Notes: generated by a model from the sequence alone, not told the origin. Counted from the first letter of the stretch, positions 1 through 6,995 are shown. The stretch: DNA of 8,434 bases from an uncultured bacterium (GCA_913050545.1 CAJWZY010000079.1:1-8434); one strand, 5' to 3'. Numbers and translations are program-made.

Positions 1-231
1 TATGCCAAGCTCGTCACGCGGGGCAAAGGAACGCTGGTACCAGCGGTTGGCCGGATGAAGTGGGTCGTCATCGTAGACCGGTGGTGCCGGCCACCCCGGC
101 CTCTCAAGGGCCTTGTAGCCTTGAGGAATTTCCGACTGGATCTCACGGCAACTTCCCATGCAGAAGGCCACCAGCAGGATGGCGGCAGCCAGGGCAGAGC
201 AGCGCAGGTATTTCTTTTTCGCTGAAGCCAT
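1..231 (-). CDS. Predicted lipoprotein, N-terminal part (3' end outside window)
   Basis: Only the first 77 residues are in the window; the gene runs off the left edge. The N-terminus has a basic start (Lys5-Lys7, Arg10), a hydrophobic stretch at about residues 12-25, and a lipobox-like M-G-S-C ending at Cys28. This suggests export and lipidation at Cys28, although Met at position -3 is not the classical residue. After the Cys the sequence is rich in Pro, Tyr, Trp and Asp (for example GWPAPPVYDDD) and matches no family I recognise. The ATG at 231-229 shares its A with the TGA of the upstream GspF-like gene, so the two are probably translationally coupled. A lipoprotein directly after a GspF-like membrane protein could be a secretion or pilus accessory part, but that is inference from position. 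The reading frame is clear; the function is unknown. Confidence 0.72.
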   Translation of the reverse strand, partial: MASAKKKYLRCSALAAAILLVAFCMGSCREIQSEIPQGYKALERPGWPAPPVYDDDPLHPANRWYQRSFAPRDELGI

Positions 232-1187
232 CAGATCCCCCCGAGGGCACCTGAAAAGGCCGACAAGGCCCGCCACAGCACAAGCCCCCCGGCGAGCAGG
301 TAGGCCAGGATCGGCAGAATCTTGACCACGGTTTCCAGGCGAGCGAGAGCGGCCTCGCGCAGCTCTTTTCCCGATTCGACAAGGGCGGCATCCAGGGTTC
401 CTGAGACATCTCCGGAAGCGAGCCTGGAGCGCAGGTCAGCTGGAATGCCATCTATGCACCCGAGCCCCTCCGAGGCGCTGGATCCTCCAGCGATCCGGAC
501 CGCCATCTCATCGAGCTGCAGCGAGAGTCTGCGCAATCCCGTAGCTTTACTCACAAGCGGAAGCCCATCGGAGAAGCCGAGCCCTGCCCGCAGGAGGCGG
601 CCAAGCAGCTGCAGGGCAGCGGCGAGGGAGTACTGGCGCACCAGCCCACCGACCAGGGGCAACGCGAGAATAACCTGCTCAACCAGGCGGCGACGATTCG
701 ACCCCGGCGGGAAAATCTCGCGGCGGTAATGCAAGGCCAGGAAAAGAAGTAGCAGGGGAACGAAAAAACACGACTGGATCAGGAGGTACTCACCGGTACG
801 CCCCTGGAGAACCAGGTATAGAAACGGGAGGAGAAACGCAAGACAACAGATAAGCAGGGGGTAGGCCAACCGTTGCAAGAGGCGCCGGCGGGCCTCGGTG
901 AGGACTTTCTCCTCTGCGATAATCTCGGCGAGGGTCTCATCGAGGCGGCCGGAGCTTTCCCCTGCCTCGATGAGGGCAGCATGGCCGGCTGGAACCCTGG
1001 TGTCGAGGCCGCCGAGAGCTTCCGACAGGGTGCCGCCACCCTCGATCTTTAAATGGAGGGCGCCAGCCAGGGCCCCCAACCGACCCCCGCCATCCGCCGC
1101 CATACCACCCACCGCATCTCGCAGGGGGATACCCGCCCGCAGGCGCGTCTCGATCCCCTTCAGGAGCTCGTTGTAGGCGGAACTCAA
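231..1187 (-). CDS. GspF/PilC-like type II secretion system F-domain membrane protein (short form)
   Basis: This 318-residue protein has the two-copy T2SSF layout. Copy 1 is about residues 5-125, copy 2 about residues 168-290. Each copy carries the family's typical 'GE/GD-x-SG-x-LD-x-x-L' pattern (AGESSGRLDETL at 75-86, SGDVSGTLDAAL at 258-269). Hydrophobic segments lie at about 106-127, 134-153 and 288-310. In known systems this family is the inner-membrane platform that works with the assembly ATPase and pseudopilins in type II secretion or type IV pili. Usual GspF/PilC proteins are about 400 residues; this one lacks the ~70-residue cytoplasmic lead and starts almost at the first domain. 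The start is a TTG at 1187, because a stop (the ferredoxin TAG) lies four codons upstream in the same frame. No clear ribosome binding site is visible, so coupling to the ferredoxin is likely. No ATPase or pseudopilin gene is in the window. Confidence 0.85.
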   Translation of the reverse strand: MSSAYNELLKGIETRLRAGIPLRDAVGGMAADGGGRLGALAGALHLKIEGGGTLSEALGGLDTRVPAGHAALIEAGESSGRLDETLAEIIAEEKVLTEARRRLLQRLAYPLLICCLAFLLPFLYLVLQGRTGEYLLIQSCFFVPLLLLFLALHYRREIFPPGSNRRRLVEQVILALPLVGGLVRQYSLAAALQLLGRLLRAGLGFSDGLPLVSKATGLRRLSLQLDEMAVRIAGGSSASEGLGCIDGIPADLRSRLASGDVSGTLDAALVESGKELREAALARLETVVKILPILAYLLAGGLVLWRALSAFSGALGGI

Positions 1188-1196
1188 GGGACCCGG

Positions 1197-1535
1197 CTAC
1201 CGCTTACCGAACCAGTTGAACTCCGGCTGGGTCTCGACATCACAGTCCCCCAGGACCTTGGACTGGCAGGAGAGCCGCACCTTGTCCTCGTTGCCGATCT
1301 TGAACCAGCTCACGGCGATGCGGATCTTCTCCAGGAATGTCTTGGGGGCGAGATTCTCCATGCCCTTGGTGACATGGACCCGGCACTCGCCGCACTGGCC
1401 GAAACCACGGCAGTTAAAATAGCGCTTCATGCCCGGGTAGAGCTCGATCTCGTTGGCGATGGCCACATTGCGCAGCTTCTCGCCCTCTTCGCATTCGACG
1501 GTCTTTTTTTCCCGGGTAAAGGTGACCTTTGGCAT
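1197..1535 (-). CDS. [2Fe-2S] ferredoxin
   Basis: This 112-residue protein is a small soluble electron carrier with a beta-grasp ferredoxin fold. The cluster ligands are visible as Cys42, Cys48 and Cys51 (NCRGFGQCGEC, spacing C-x5-C-x2-C) and Cys90 in RLSC, after a 38-residue gap. The x5/x2 spacing is that of adrenodoxin and bacterial Isc-type ferredoxins rather than the x4/x2 of plant photosynthetic ferredoxins. The 38-residue interval is somewhat long and includes an aromatic/basic segment (FLEKIRIAVSWFKIG). An additional Cys15 lies outside the motif. The protein ends in an aromatic tail (FNWFGKR). The ATG at 1535 gives the usual short first strand (PKVTF); only a weak ribosome binding site precedes it. 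It is followed after 9 nt by the GspF-like gene. The redox partner is not evident from the neighbours. Confidence 0.9.
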   Translation of the reverse strand: MPKVTFTREKKTVECEEGEKLRNVAIANEIELYPGMKRYFNCRGFGQCGECRVHVTKGMENLAPKTFLEKIRIAVSWFKIGNEDKVRLSCQSKVLGDCDVETQPEFNWFGKR

Positions 1536-1566
1536 ATCGATGAATCCACTACAGTTGATTAGTCAC

Positions 1567-1582
1567 TGCCCCCTGTGGGGCA
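1567..1582 (-). other. GC-rich hairpin upstream of the ferredoxin gene
   Basis: A perfect 6-bp stem (TGCCCC / GGGGCA) closes a 4-nt loop between the symporter and ferredoxin genes. No run of T follows on the minus strand, so it is not a standard intrinsic terminator. It could be a 5'-leader structure of the ferredoxin transcript or a weak pause site. Confidence 0.3.
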
Positions 1583-1589
1583 CAGATGG

Positions 1590-1618
1590 ATTTTAGGTGA
1601 TCCCGCCTGAGGATGCAA
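1590..1618 (-). promoter_or_regulatory. Possible sigma-70-type promoter for the ferredoxin/GspF-like genes
   Basis: Read on the minus strand, a TTGCAT box (1618-1613, 3 of 6 consensus bases) is followed by a 17-nt spacer and a TAAAAT box (1595-1590, 5 of 6). The transcript would start near 1583, about 48 nt before the ferredoxin ATG, just ahead of the GC-rich hairpin. This is a sequence match only; the -35 is weak and the organism's promoter preferences are unknown. Confidence 0.25.
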
Positions 1619-3634
1619 TCAGGCCTCCGGGGCTTCATCCTCCGCCTTGCCGGCTTCGTCTGCTCCGGCTTCTTCACCCGCGTTCTCTTCCTTGCCGCTG
1701 GCGGAATAACCCGGCTCGAGCTCTCCACGTTCCAACATGCCGGTATATTCTTTGAGGTCACGGCCAACCACGCCGCTCAGGAGAAGTACTCCAAGAATAT
1801 TCGGCAAGGCCATCCCCAGGATCATCAGATCGCTGAACTCAAGAATATTGGTAGCCGTGACAATCGAACCCAGGAAGGTAAAGACCAGGAAGAGGACACG
1901 GTAAATCATTGAGGAGCCATCACCAAACAGCCAGGCCCAGCAACGCTCACCGTAATACGACCAGGAAATCATGGTCGAGAAGGCGAAAAGAAACACCGCT
2001 ACGGCAAGAATTTCTGGAAACCACTCGATCTGGCTCCTGAAAGCCTCGGAGGTCAGCTTGCCTCCCTCCCTGCCGGCGACGATCTCTGCATTTTCCGGAG
2101 CAATATGGGCACCAGTAATAATGATAACCAGGGCCGTCATGGTGCAAACAATCACAGTGTCGATGAACGGTTCGAGCAAGGCGACAACCCCTTCCTCTAC
2201 CGGATGTTTTACCTTTGCCGCAGAGTGTGCGATAGCCGCTGACCCGACACCCGCTTCGTTCGAGAAAACAGCCCGCTGTATACCGATCACCAGCACACCA
2301 ATGATTCCGCCCTTGACTGGATCATTAGTACCCTCCGGGCCCGGATCAAAGGCCCCGGAGAAAATCTCGGATACCGCCTCCGGGATTGCCCCGAAGTTCA
2401 TAAAGAGAATTGTCAGGCAGGCCAGGACATAGATTCCACACATCAGAGGAACGATCTTCTCCGCGACCCTGGCAATACTCCTGATGCCGCCAATAATCAC
2501 CACGCCACCGAGCAGCGTCATAATCATTCCGTAGACCCAGGGATAATCAATGAACTTGGGCACCACCGTCTTGATGACACCCAGCGACTGCACTACCTGG
2601 AAAGCGTTACCGCCCCCAAACGATGCCCCGATACAGAGAACACAGAAGAGGATCGCCAGAACCCCGCCAAGGGGTTTGAGCCCGATCTCCTTGAGGCCAT
2701 CGGAGAGATAGTACATAGCTCCGCCCATGATCTTGCCGTCACTGCGAACCTGGCGGTATTTCTGACCGAGTGTACACTCGGTAAACTTCGCGGTCATACC
2801 GAGCAGGCCGATGACTATCATCCAGAAAGTCGCTCCGGGTCCTCCAATTCCAATCGCAATAGCGACACCTGCAATATTTCCAAGACCGACCGTGGCCGAA
2901 AGCGCCGTACTCAATGCCTGGAAGTGGGTAACCTCCCCCACGGTGCCCGGCTCATCGTATTTGCCTCGTACAAGATCGATGGCATGGCGGAAGAGGCGAA
3001 AGTTGACGAACTTCATTCGCAGGGTGAAAAAAACTGCGCCAAATAAAAGCCAGGCCACAATCAGCGGAACCTCAGCGTAGTCCTCCATCCCCTCAACCCC
3101 AGCGAAGGGCTTCCAGAACAGAACACTGCTAAGAGGTCTTACGCCATAGCGCCCGAAGAAATAATCCAGCCATGGCTCAAAACCGGAAGTGGCCTTCCAT
3201 TCACCTGATTTGCCGGCGACCAGGATCTCCCAATTACCTGAAAGAGTTCCTTTTTCATCCAGCTCACCCTTCAGCTCGACAATGTCATCGGGCGCTCCCT
3301 CTACAAGGGAATAATCGAAGAGAACCTGTAAAGTCCCGCCCGTGAGTGAAACATTGGTGACCTGAAACTCTCCATACTGGTCTCGAATGCTGGCTGGCAG
3401 CAGTGTGAGAATATAGAGCTTCTCCTCCGGCTCTGTCGGCTTCTCTTCCGTCGGCTTCTCCTTAACCGGAACCGGGAGAGCCATTTTAACGTACCAGGTG
3501 CGCAGGAAGCCGGAGGATCCTGCATCTGTGTCCGAATCCGCCGCCGGATCCTGGGCGAAGAGAGGAGCGGCGGTTAAAAGGACCGCCAGGATCAGCCAGA
3601 AGAGATTTCTTTCAGACCACGAGGAAGATTTCAT
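1619..3634 (-). CDS. AGCS-family Na+/alanine (or glycine) symporter with extra exported N-terminal domain
   Basis: This 671-residue protein is an inner-membrane sodium-coupled amino-acid importer by family. The core (about residues 185-640) shows typical AGCS features: the LSATVGLGNIAGVA segment at about 245-258 and, at 264-280, the family signature GGPGATFWMIVIGLLGM, followed by many hydrophobic helices. Usual members are about 450-550 residues. The excess here is mainly N-terminal: a signal-peptide-like segment (residues 1-27, cleavage likely LFA|QD), a Pro/Glu/Lys-rich linker (about 52-72) and a soluble, probably beta-rich domain (about 73-150) that I cannot assign. The C-terminus is a Glu/Ala-rich acidic tail (about 646-671). 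I chose the ATG at 3634, with GAGAGG 10 nt upstream, over an in-frame TTG at 3652. The substrate (alanine, glycine or another small amino acid) cannot be told from sequence. It lies 109 nt downstream of the helicase gene, in the same direction. Confidence 0.92.
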   Translation of the reverse strand: MKSSSWSERNLFWLILAVLLTAAPLFAQDPAADSDTDAGSSGFLRTWYVKMALPVPVKEKPTEEKPTEPEEKLYILTLLPASIRDQYGEFQVTNVSLTGGTLQVLFDYSLVEGAPDDIVELKGELDEKGTLSGNWEILVAGKSGEWKATSGFEPWLDYFFGRYGVRPLSSVLFWKPFAGVEGMEDYAEVPLIVAWLLFGAVFFTLRMKFVNFRLFRHAIDLVRGKYDEPGTVGEVTHFQALSTALSATVGLGNIAGVAIAIGIGGPGATFWMIVIGLLGMTAKFTECTLGQKYRQVRSDGKIMGGAMYYLSDGLKEIGLKPLGGVLAILFCVLCIGASFGGGNAFQVVQSLGVIKTVVPKFIDYPWVYGMIMTLLGGVVIIGGIRSIARVAEKIVPLMCGIYVLACLTILFMNFGAIPEAVSEIFSGAFDPGPEGTNDPVKGGIIGVLVIGIQRAVFSNEAGVGSAAIAHSAAKVKHPVEEGVVALLEPFIDTVIVCTMTALVIIITGAHIAPENAEIVAGREGGKLTSEAFRSQIEWFPEILAVAVFLFAFSTMISWSYYGERCWAWLFGDGSSMIYRVLFLVFTFLGSIVTATNILEFSDLMILGMALPNILGVLLLSGVVGRDLKEYTGMLERGELEPGYSASGKEENAGEEAGADEAGKAEDEAPEA

Positions 3635-3743
3635 ACGGGCTTGTCCTCTCAAAATGCGACAGCAAAGACGGACGCGTACAGCCGGATCAGTTGAACCGGA
3701 GAATACCAGAAATTCGCTGCGGAATCACGCCGAAGGCACCTGC

Positions 3744-5849
3744 TCAGGAGTTGCCACCACCCGAGCCGCTATTTCCTCCGCCACCAGAGCCGCCAGAGCT
3801 ACCGCCACCACCTCCACCGCCCCCGCGTCTTTTCCTTCTGCGCGGTCGGCGCCGGCGGCGTGAACCTTCTCCGGACTGCTTCTCTCCCCCGGCCTGTTCC
3901 CCTCCGGATTTTTCACCGCCACCTCCGCCTTTGCGGCGTCCACCACCACCGGAACGGGATCTGCGACGGCGACGACGGCCATCGCCCCCTCTTCGCTTGT
4001 CGCGCTCAGCTTTCTCTTCTTTCTTCTGCTTGTCGGTCTCGGCATCCGCGCGCTCAAGCACATCGCTATTGAGATTGAAGTAATCTTCCTTCAGGTACTC
4101 ATCATCGACGATCTCGAAGCCGAGCTTGGCAGGCCGACTCTGCTGGCGCTGCCTTTTTTCGTCATCCTGCTCCTTGAACGAGGCGATGGCCTGGTCCATC
4201 TCTTCCTTGTTCTCAAATTCAGGATCCATCTTGGGCAGCTTCCTCTCGCCACCCTGGCGCTTGCCACGCCGTCCACGCGAAGACTTTCCGCGACGGGAAC
4301 GTTTCCCCTCACCTTCCCCCCCGCGGGAAGAAGATCCTGAAGATCGCTGCCTGCGGCCTTCACCGGAACCGCCACCGCCCTCTCGGCCCTGCTCGCCGTC
4401 TTTGGATCTGCGTCCCCGTCTCCTTGGTTGCCGGCGCGGCTTTTTCTCGGAGCCATCGCCCCGGCTCTTGGAGCTGTCGCCCCGACTCTGGGAGCCATCG
4501 CCCCGGCTCTTGGAGCTGTCGCCCCGACTCTGGGATCCATCGCCACGGCTCTTGGAGCTGTCGCCCCGGCCCTTGGAGCTGTCGCCCCGGCTCTTGGAGC
4601 CATCACCTTGCCTGCTGGAGCCATCCTCCCTGCTCGATGTGTTCCCCATGCGACGTCCTTCCTGTCTGTCAAGACTGGTGATCGGGAATTTTGTGTCTTT
4701 GAGAACCTGCTCCCAGTACCGGCGCTCCTTGGGAGCGACCAGGGTGATCGCGATCCCGGTCCTGTTGGCCCGACCTGTTCTGCCAATGCGGTGGACATAG
4801 GATTCGCTCTCTTCCGGGACATCATAGTTTATAACACGCGTCACCGCCGGGATATCAAGCCCCCGGGATGCAACATCTGTCGCCACCAGCACCTTGATAT
4901 CACCCTCCCGGAATTTATCCATGATGGCGAAGCGGATATCCTGCGTCTGGTCTCCATGGAGAGAACCTGCACTGTAGTTGTTACCCCACAACGTACGATC
5001 AAGATCGATGACCTGGCGCTTGGTATTGCAGAAAATGATCGCGGTATCATCCGGATTGTCATCAAGGACCCAGCGCAATGCGGAGAGCTTCTTATGCACA
5101 GGCAGCGAAATAAAATGCTGGTGGATATCCGGGACGGTTGCCAACCCTTTTGCTGTTGAGTAGGTCTTCGGATTGTTCATGAAACGCCCGAGAAGCTTCT
5201 GCATTCCCTGGGGGATCGTGGCAGAAAACAGCAGCGTCTGGCGCTCCTTCGGAATCTTATTGAGGATAGAACCGACCTCGTCGATAAAGCCCATGTCCAG
5301 CATCCGGTCGGCCTCATCGAGCACTACCGTCTCACACCAGCCGAGGGAAAGCGTTCCTCCCTTCAGGAGATCAAGAACCCTGCCTGGAGTCCCGACCACC
5401 ACCTGGGAACCCTTGCGCAGTTTTGCTATCTGTCCGCTGGCATGGACGCCGCCTACCAGCAGCACCACCTGGAGGTCACGGTCCTTGCCGAGAGCCTCAA
5501 TCACCTCGGCAACCTGCTGGGCAAGCTCACGCGTAGGGGTCAGGATCAACCCCTGGACGGCAACCCTCTGGGTCTCGATCTTGGCAACGAGCGGAGCTCC
5601 GAAACCGATCGTCTTTCCTGTACCGGTCTCCGCCTTGCCGATGACGTCACCGCCACCGAGGATCGGTTCCATGACCTTCTCCTGGATGGGCGTACAATTG
5701 CTGATCCCCATCGCATCGAGGCTGGAAAGGACATCAGCCGGCAGATCAAAGGAGCTGAAGAGCTTCCCGGAAAACTTATTCCCAGCCGAACCCTTCGGGC
5801 CATCATCCGCAGCTGCTTCTGTAACTGGTTGTTTTTCCTGTTCTTTCAT
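3744..5849 (-). CDS. DEAD-box ATP-dependent RNA helicase with long disordered RG-rich tail
   Basis: This 701-residue protein unwinds or remodels RNA using ATP, in roles such as ribosome assembly or RNA decay. All core motifs are present: Q motif with Phe34 and Gln56, motif I AETGTGKT (73-80), Ia PTRELA (105-110), Ib TPGR (154-157), II DEAD (178-181), III SAT (209-211), IV IIFCNT (271-276), V TDVASRGLDIP (324-334) and VI HRIGRTGR (353-360). The core ends near residue 395. The remaining ~300 residues are low complexity: a heptad repeat (405-467), an Arg/Gly/Ser stretch (to about 536), a more ordinary charged island (537-610, with LGFEIVDDEYLKEDYFNL), then Arg and Gly runs to a poly-Gly/Ser end. 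Basic tails of this kind bind RNA in known helicases. The ATG at 5849 has GGAAG 10 nt upstream. It resembles the DeaD/CshA/RhlE group, but I do not assign a subfamily. Confidence 0.95.
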   Translation of the reverse strand: MKEQEKQPVTEAAADDGPKGSAGNKFSGKLFSSFDLPADVLSSLDAMGISNCTPIQEKVMEPILGGGDVIGKAETGTGKTIGFGAPLVAKIETQRVAVQGLILTPTRELAQQVAEVIEALGKDRDLQVVLLVGGVHASGQIAKLRKGSQVVVGTPGRVLDLLKGGTLSLGWCETVVLDEADRMLDMGFIDEVGSILNKIPKERQTLLFSATIPQGMQKLLGRFMNNPKTYSTAKGLATVPDIHQHFISLPVHKKLSALRWVLDDNPDDTAIIFCNTKRQVIDLDRTLWGNNYSAGSLHGDQTQDIRFAIMDKFREGDIKVLVATDVASRGLDIPAVTRVINYDVPEESESYVHRIGRTGRANRTGIAITLVAPKERRYWEQVLKDTKFPITSLDRQEGRRMGNTSSREDGSSRQGDGSKSRGDSSKGRGDSSKSRGDGSQSRGDSSKSRGDGSQSRGDSSKSRGDGSEKKPRRQPRRRGRRSKDGEQGREGGGGSGEGRRQRSSGSSSRGGEGEGKRSRRGKSSRGRRGKRQGGERKLPKMDPEFENKEEMDQAIASFKEQDDEKRQRQQSRPAKLGFEIVDDEYLKEDYFNLNSDVLERADAETDKQKKEEKAERDKRRGGDGRRRRRRSRSGGGGRRKGGGGGEKSGGEQAGGEKQSGEGSRRRRRPRRRKRRGGGGGGGGSSGGSGGGGNSGSGGGNS
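4449..4637 (-). repeat. 21-bp tandem repeat inside the helicase gene (heptapeptide K/Q-S-R-G-D-G/S-S)
   Basis: Nine contiguous 21-bp units encode helicase residues 405-467. The seven units at 4449-4595 are nearly identical; the two at the right end (4596-4637) are degenerate. The units partly alternate between two versions (KSRGDSS and KSRGDGS/QSRGDGS), so 4449-4532 also reads as a 42-bp repeat in two copies. All units keep the reading frame. Such arrays expand and contract by slippage or recombination. Confidence 0.93.
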
Positions 5850-5890
5850 CAGAATCGGGCTTCCGCTACTAGGGTGTGACCCGGGATTCT

Positions 5891-5904
5891 CCCCGCCAGC
5901 GGGG
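5891..5904. other. GC-rich inverted repeat between the exported-protein gene and the helicase gene
   Basis: CCCCGC and GCGGGG flank a 2-nt centre (the innermost pair would open to give a larger loop), with TTCT/AGAA able to extend the pairing imperfectly. It sits in the 106-bp gap 51 nt after the exported-protein stop and 41 nt before the helicase ATG. No T-run follows on the minus strand, so it is a weak terminator candidate at best; a leader or mRNA-stability structure is an alternative. Confidence 0.35.
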
Positions 5905-5955
5905 CAGGAGAAAGAAAATCAGGCGCAACCATGCTTAACCAACCGCAGGAGAATC

Positions 5956-6966
5956 TCATAGTTCATCTTCTGCTTCGGGATCAGGTTTTGAGAGATCAGG
6001 ACCCCTCTTAACGCTTCCCTTGAGAGGGGGAGGCGCTTTCTTCTCGGGAAGCTTGGCGACCAGCTTCCCGGCTTTCTTCAAGACAGCTATTTCTTTTTCA
6101 ACCCAGGCCTTGGGGAATTTCCCCTCAATCCGAAGACTGGAGATCATGAAGGAGACCCCGGAGAAGAGAAACCCGACCTTTCCTGGAGGAGGGTCCTTCA
6201 CCTCTGTTGACACGACCTCGACCATCTCCTCTTTCTTGCCATTCAGCATGCCGACGCTGACGGCGAGCTTGCCGGCCTTGAAGGTAATCACCACCGGCAT
6301 ACCCTGCGGCCCCTTGTCGAACCAGCGGTAAGCGGGAGCGGCGAACTTCCTGTTTTTTGTTCTCACCTGGATCTTCTTCGAGGCAATAACGACGTCCTGG
6401 AAGAAATTGGTCTGAACAAAAGAGCTCCCCTGGTGATTCAAGAGGAAGGCGAAACGGCTACGCCCGGTCAGCTGAGGAATCCGCATCCGGAAGCTGATCT
6501 TATAATCATCAACCAGCTCAAAATTGGATAATGTCGATCCGGCCAACATACCGACCAGGGTCGCCTTGCCCTTGGTGTGGCCATCTATCAGGTTCTTGCG
6601 AAAGACGGCGCTCTTTACATCACTGATTTTACCCAGCACTCCGCCACGTCCTCGCCCCTTGGAGGTAAACCCTTTATCAAACTCGCCCGTGCCGGGGTAG
6701 ATCAAGGTAAAGCGGCCCTTGTTGATCTTCACGGGAACACCGAAGAGAGCAACGCCATTGAGCCCGGCCAGCTGTTCAACCGTAAGCGGCTTGGCCTTCG
6801 CCGCGGGTTTTTTCGGCTTTTCTTTTTTGTCCTCGGCAGCCCAGGCACTCGTCCCGGGTGTGCACAACCCGGCCGACAAGGCAACTGCCGCAAAGAGCAG
6901 CAGGACAGGAGCCCATGGGGTTCCGCCAGTTGCAGCAGGATTTCTCAGGAACCTTAAACCAGACAA
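5956..6966 (-). CDS. Exported protein of unknown function, possibly concanavalin-like beta-sandwich
   Basis: This 336-residue protein is not recognised. It has a long N-terminal signal peptide (hydrophobic core about residues 19-35, likely cleavage near AWA|AED at 43), then a Lys/Pro/Ala-rich linker (45-62). A central region (about 80-285) alternates short hydrophobic strands, with phrases such as DYKISFRMRIP, KIQVRTKNRKF, GKVGFLFSG and FMISSLRIEGKF. That style resembles the laminin-G/concanavalin-like or DUF1080-type sandwiches common in planctomycetes, but no catalytic motif is visible, so this is a fold guess. A Lys-rich helix and a Pro/Lys/acidic tail end the protein. The start is a TTG at 6966, supported by GAGGT 8 nt upstream; no ATG lies before the signal peptide core. 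It stands 127 nt after the thioesterase gene, behind a probable terminator, so it may have its own promoter. Confidence 0.8.
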   Translation of the reverse strand: MSGLRFLRNPAATGGTPWAPVLLLFAAVALSAGLCTPGTSAWAAEDKKEKPKKPAAKAKPLTVEQLAGLNGVALFGVPVKINKGRFTLIYPGTGEFDKGFTSKGRGRGGVLGKISDVKSAVFRKNLIDGHTKGKATLVGMLAGSTLSNFELVDDYKISFRMRIPQLTGRSRFAFLLNHQGSSFVQTNFFQDVVIASKKIQVRTKNRKFAAPAYRWFDKGPQGMPVVITFKAGKLAVSVGMLNGKKEEMVEVVSTEVKDPPPGKVGFLFSGVSFMISSLRIEGKFPKAWVEKEIAVLKKAGKLVAKLPEKKAPPPLKGSVKRGPDLSKPDPEAEDEL

Positions 6967-6974
6967 GCTGAACT

Positions 6975-6980
6975 ACCTCG
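6975..6980 (-). promoter_or_regulatory. Ribosome binding site deciding the TTG start of the exported protein
   Basis: On the minus strand, GAGGT lies 8 nt before the TTG at 6966. Spacing and sequence are good for a Shine-Dalgarno site, and the reading frame has no ATG near here, so this supports TTG initiation. Confidence 0.55.
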
Positions 6981-6995
6981 ATTGACATTCATGTT

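Noticed and set aside
1053..1562. 169-codon plus-strand frame
   Set aside because: Lies entirely opposite the ferredoxin gene and the start of the GspF-like gene, which have clear motifs.
1605..1624. GCCTGA/TCAGGC inverted repeat as terminator of the symporter gene
   Set aside because: It spans the stop codon and is not followed by a T-run on the minus strand.
3635..3743. Terminator or promoter between helicase and symporter genes
   Set aside because: No convincing hairpin with T-run or promoter boxes were seen; only the ribosome binding site of the symporter is supported.
3691..4083. Proline-rich plus-strand frame
   Set aside because: It is the complement of the Gly/Arg-coding tail of the helicase; poly-Pro arises from poly-Gly codons.
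4449..4637. CRISPR-like array
   Set aside because: Units are directly adjacent without spacers and lie in frame inside a coding sequence.
4126..5159. Long plus-strand open frames opposite the helicase gene (4126-4800 and 4428-5159)
   Set aside because: They are antisense to a complete DEAD-box gene; their repeats simply mirror the 21-bp repeat, and they show no recognisable domain or sensible composition.
5173..5961. 262-codon plus-strand open frame
   Set aside because: Antisense to the helicase core motifs; Ser/Pro/Arg-rich composition typical of a GC-rich shadow frame.
5956..5970. C-terminal EDEL resembling an ER-retention signal
   Set aside because: The gene is bacterial with a bacterial signal peptide; KDEL-type signals have no role there.
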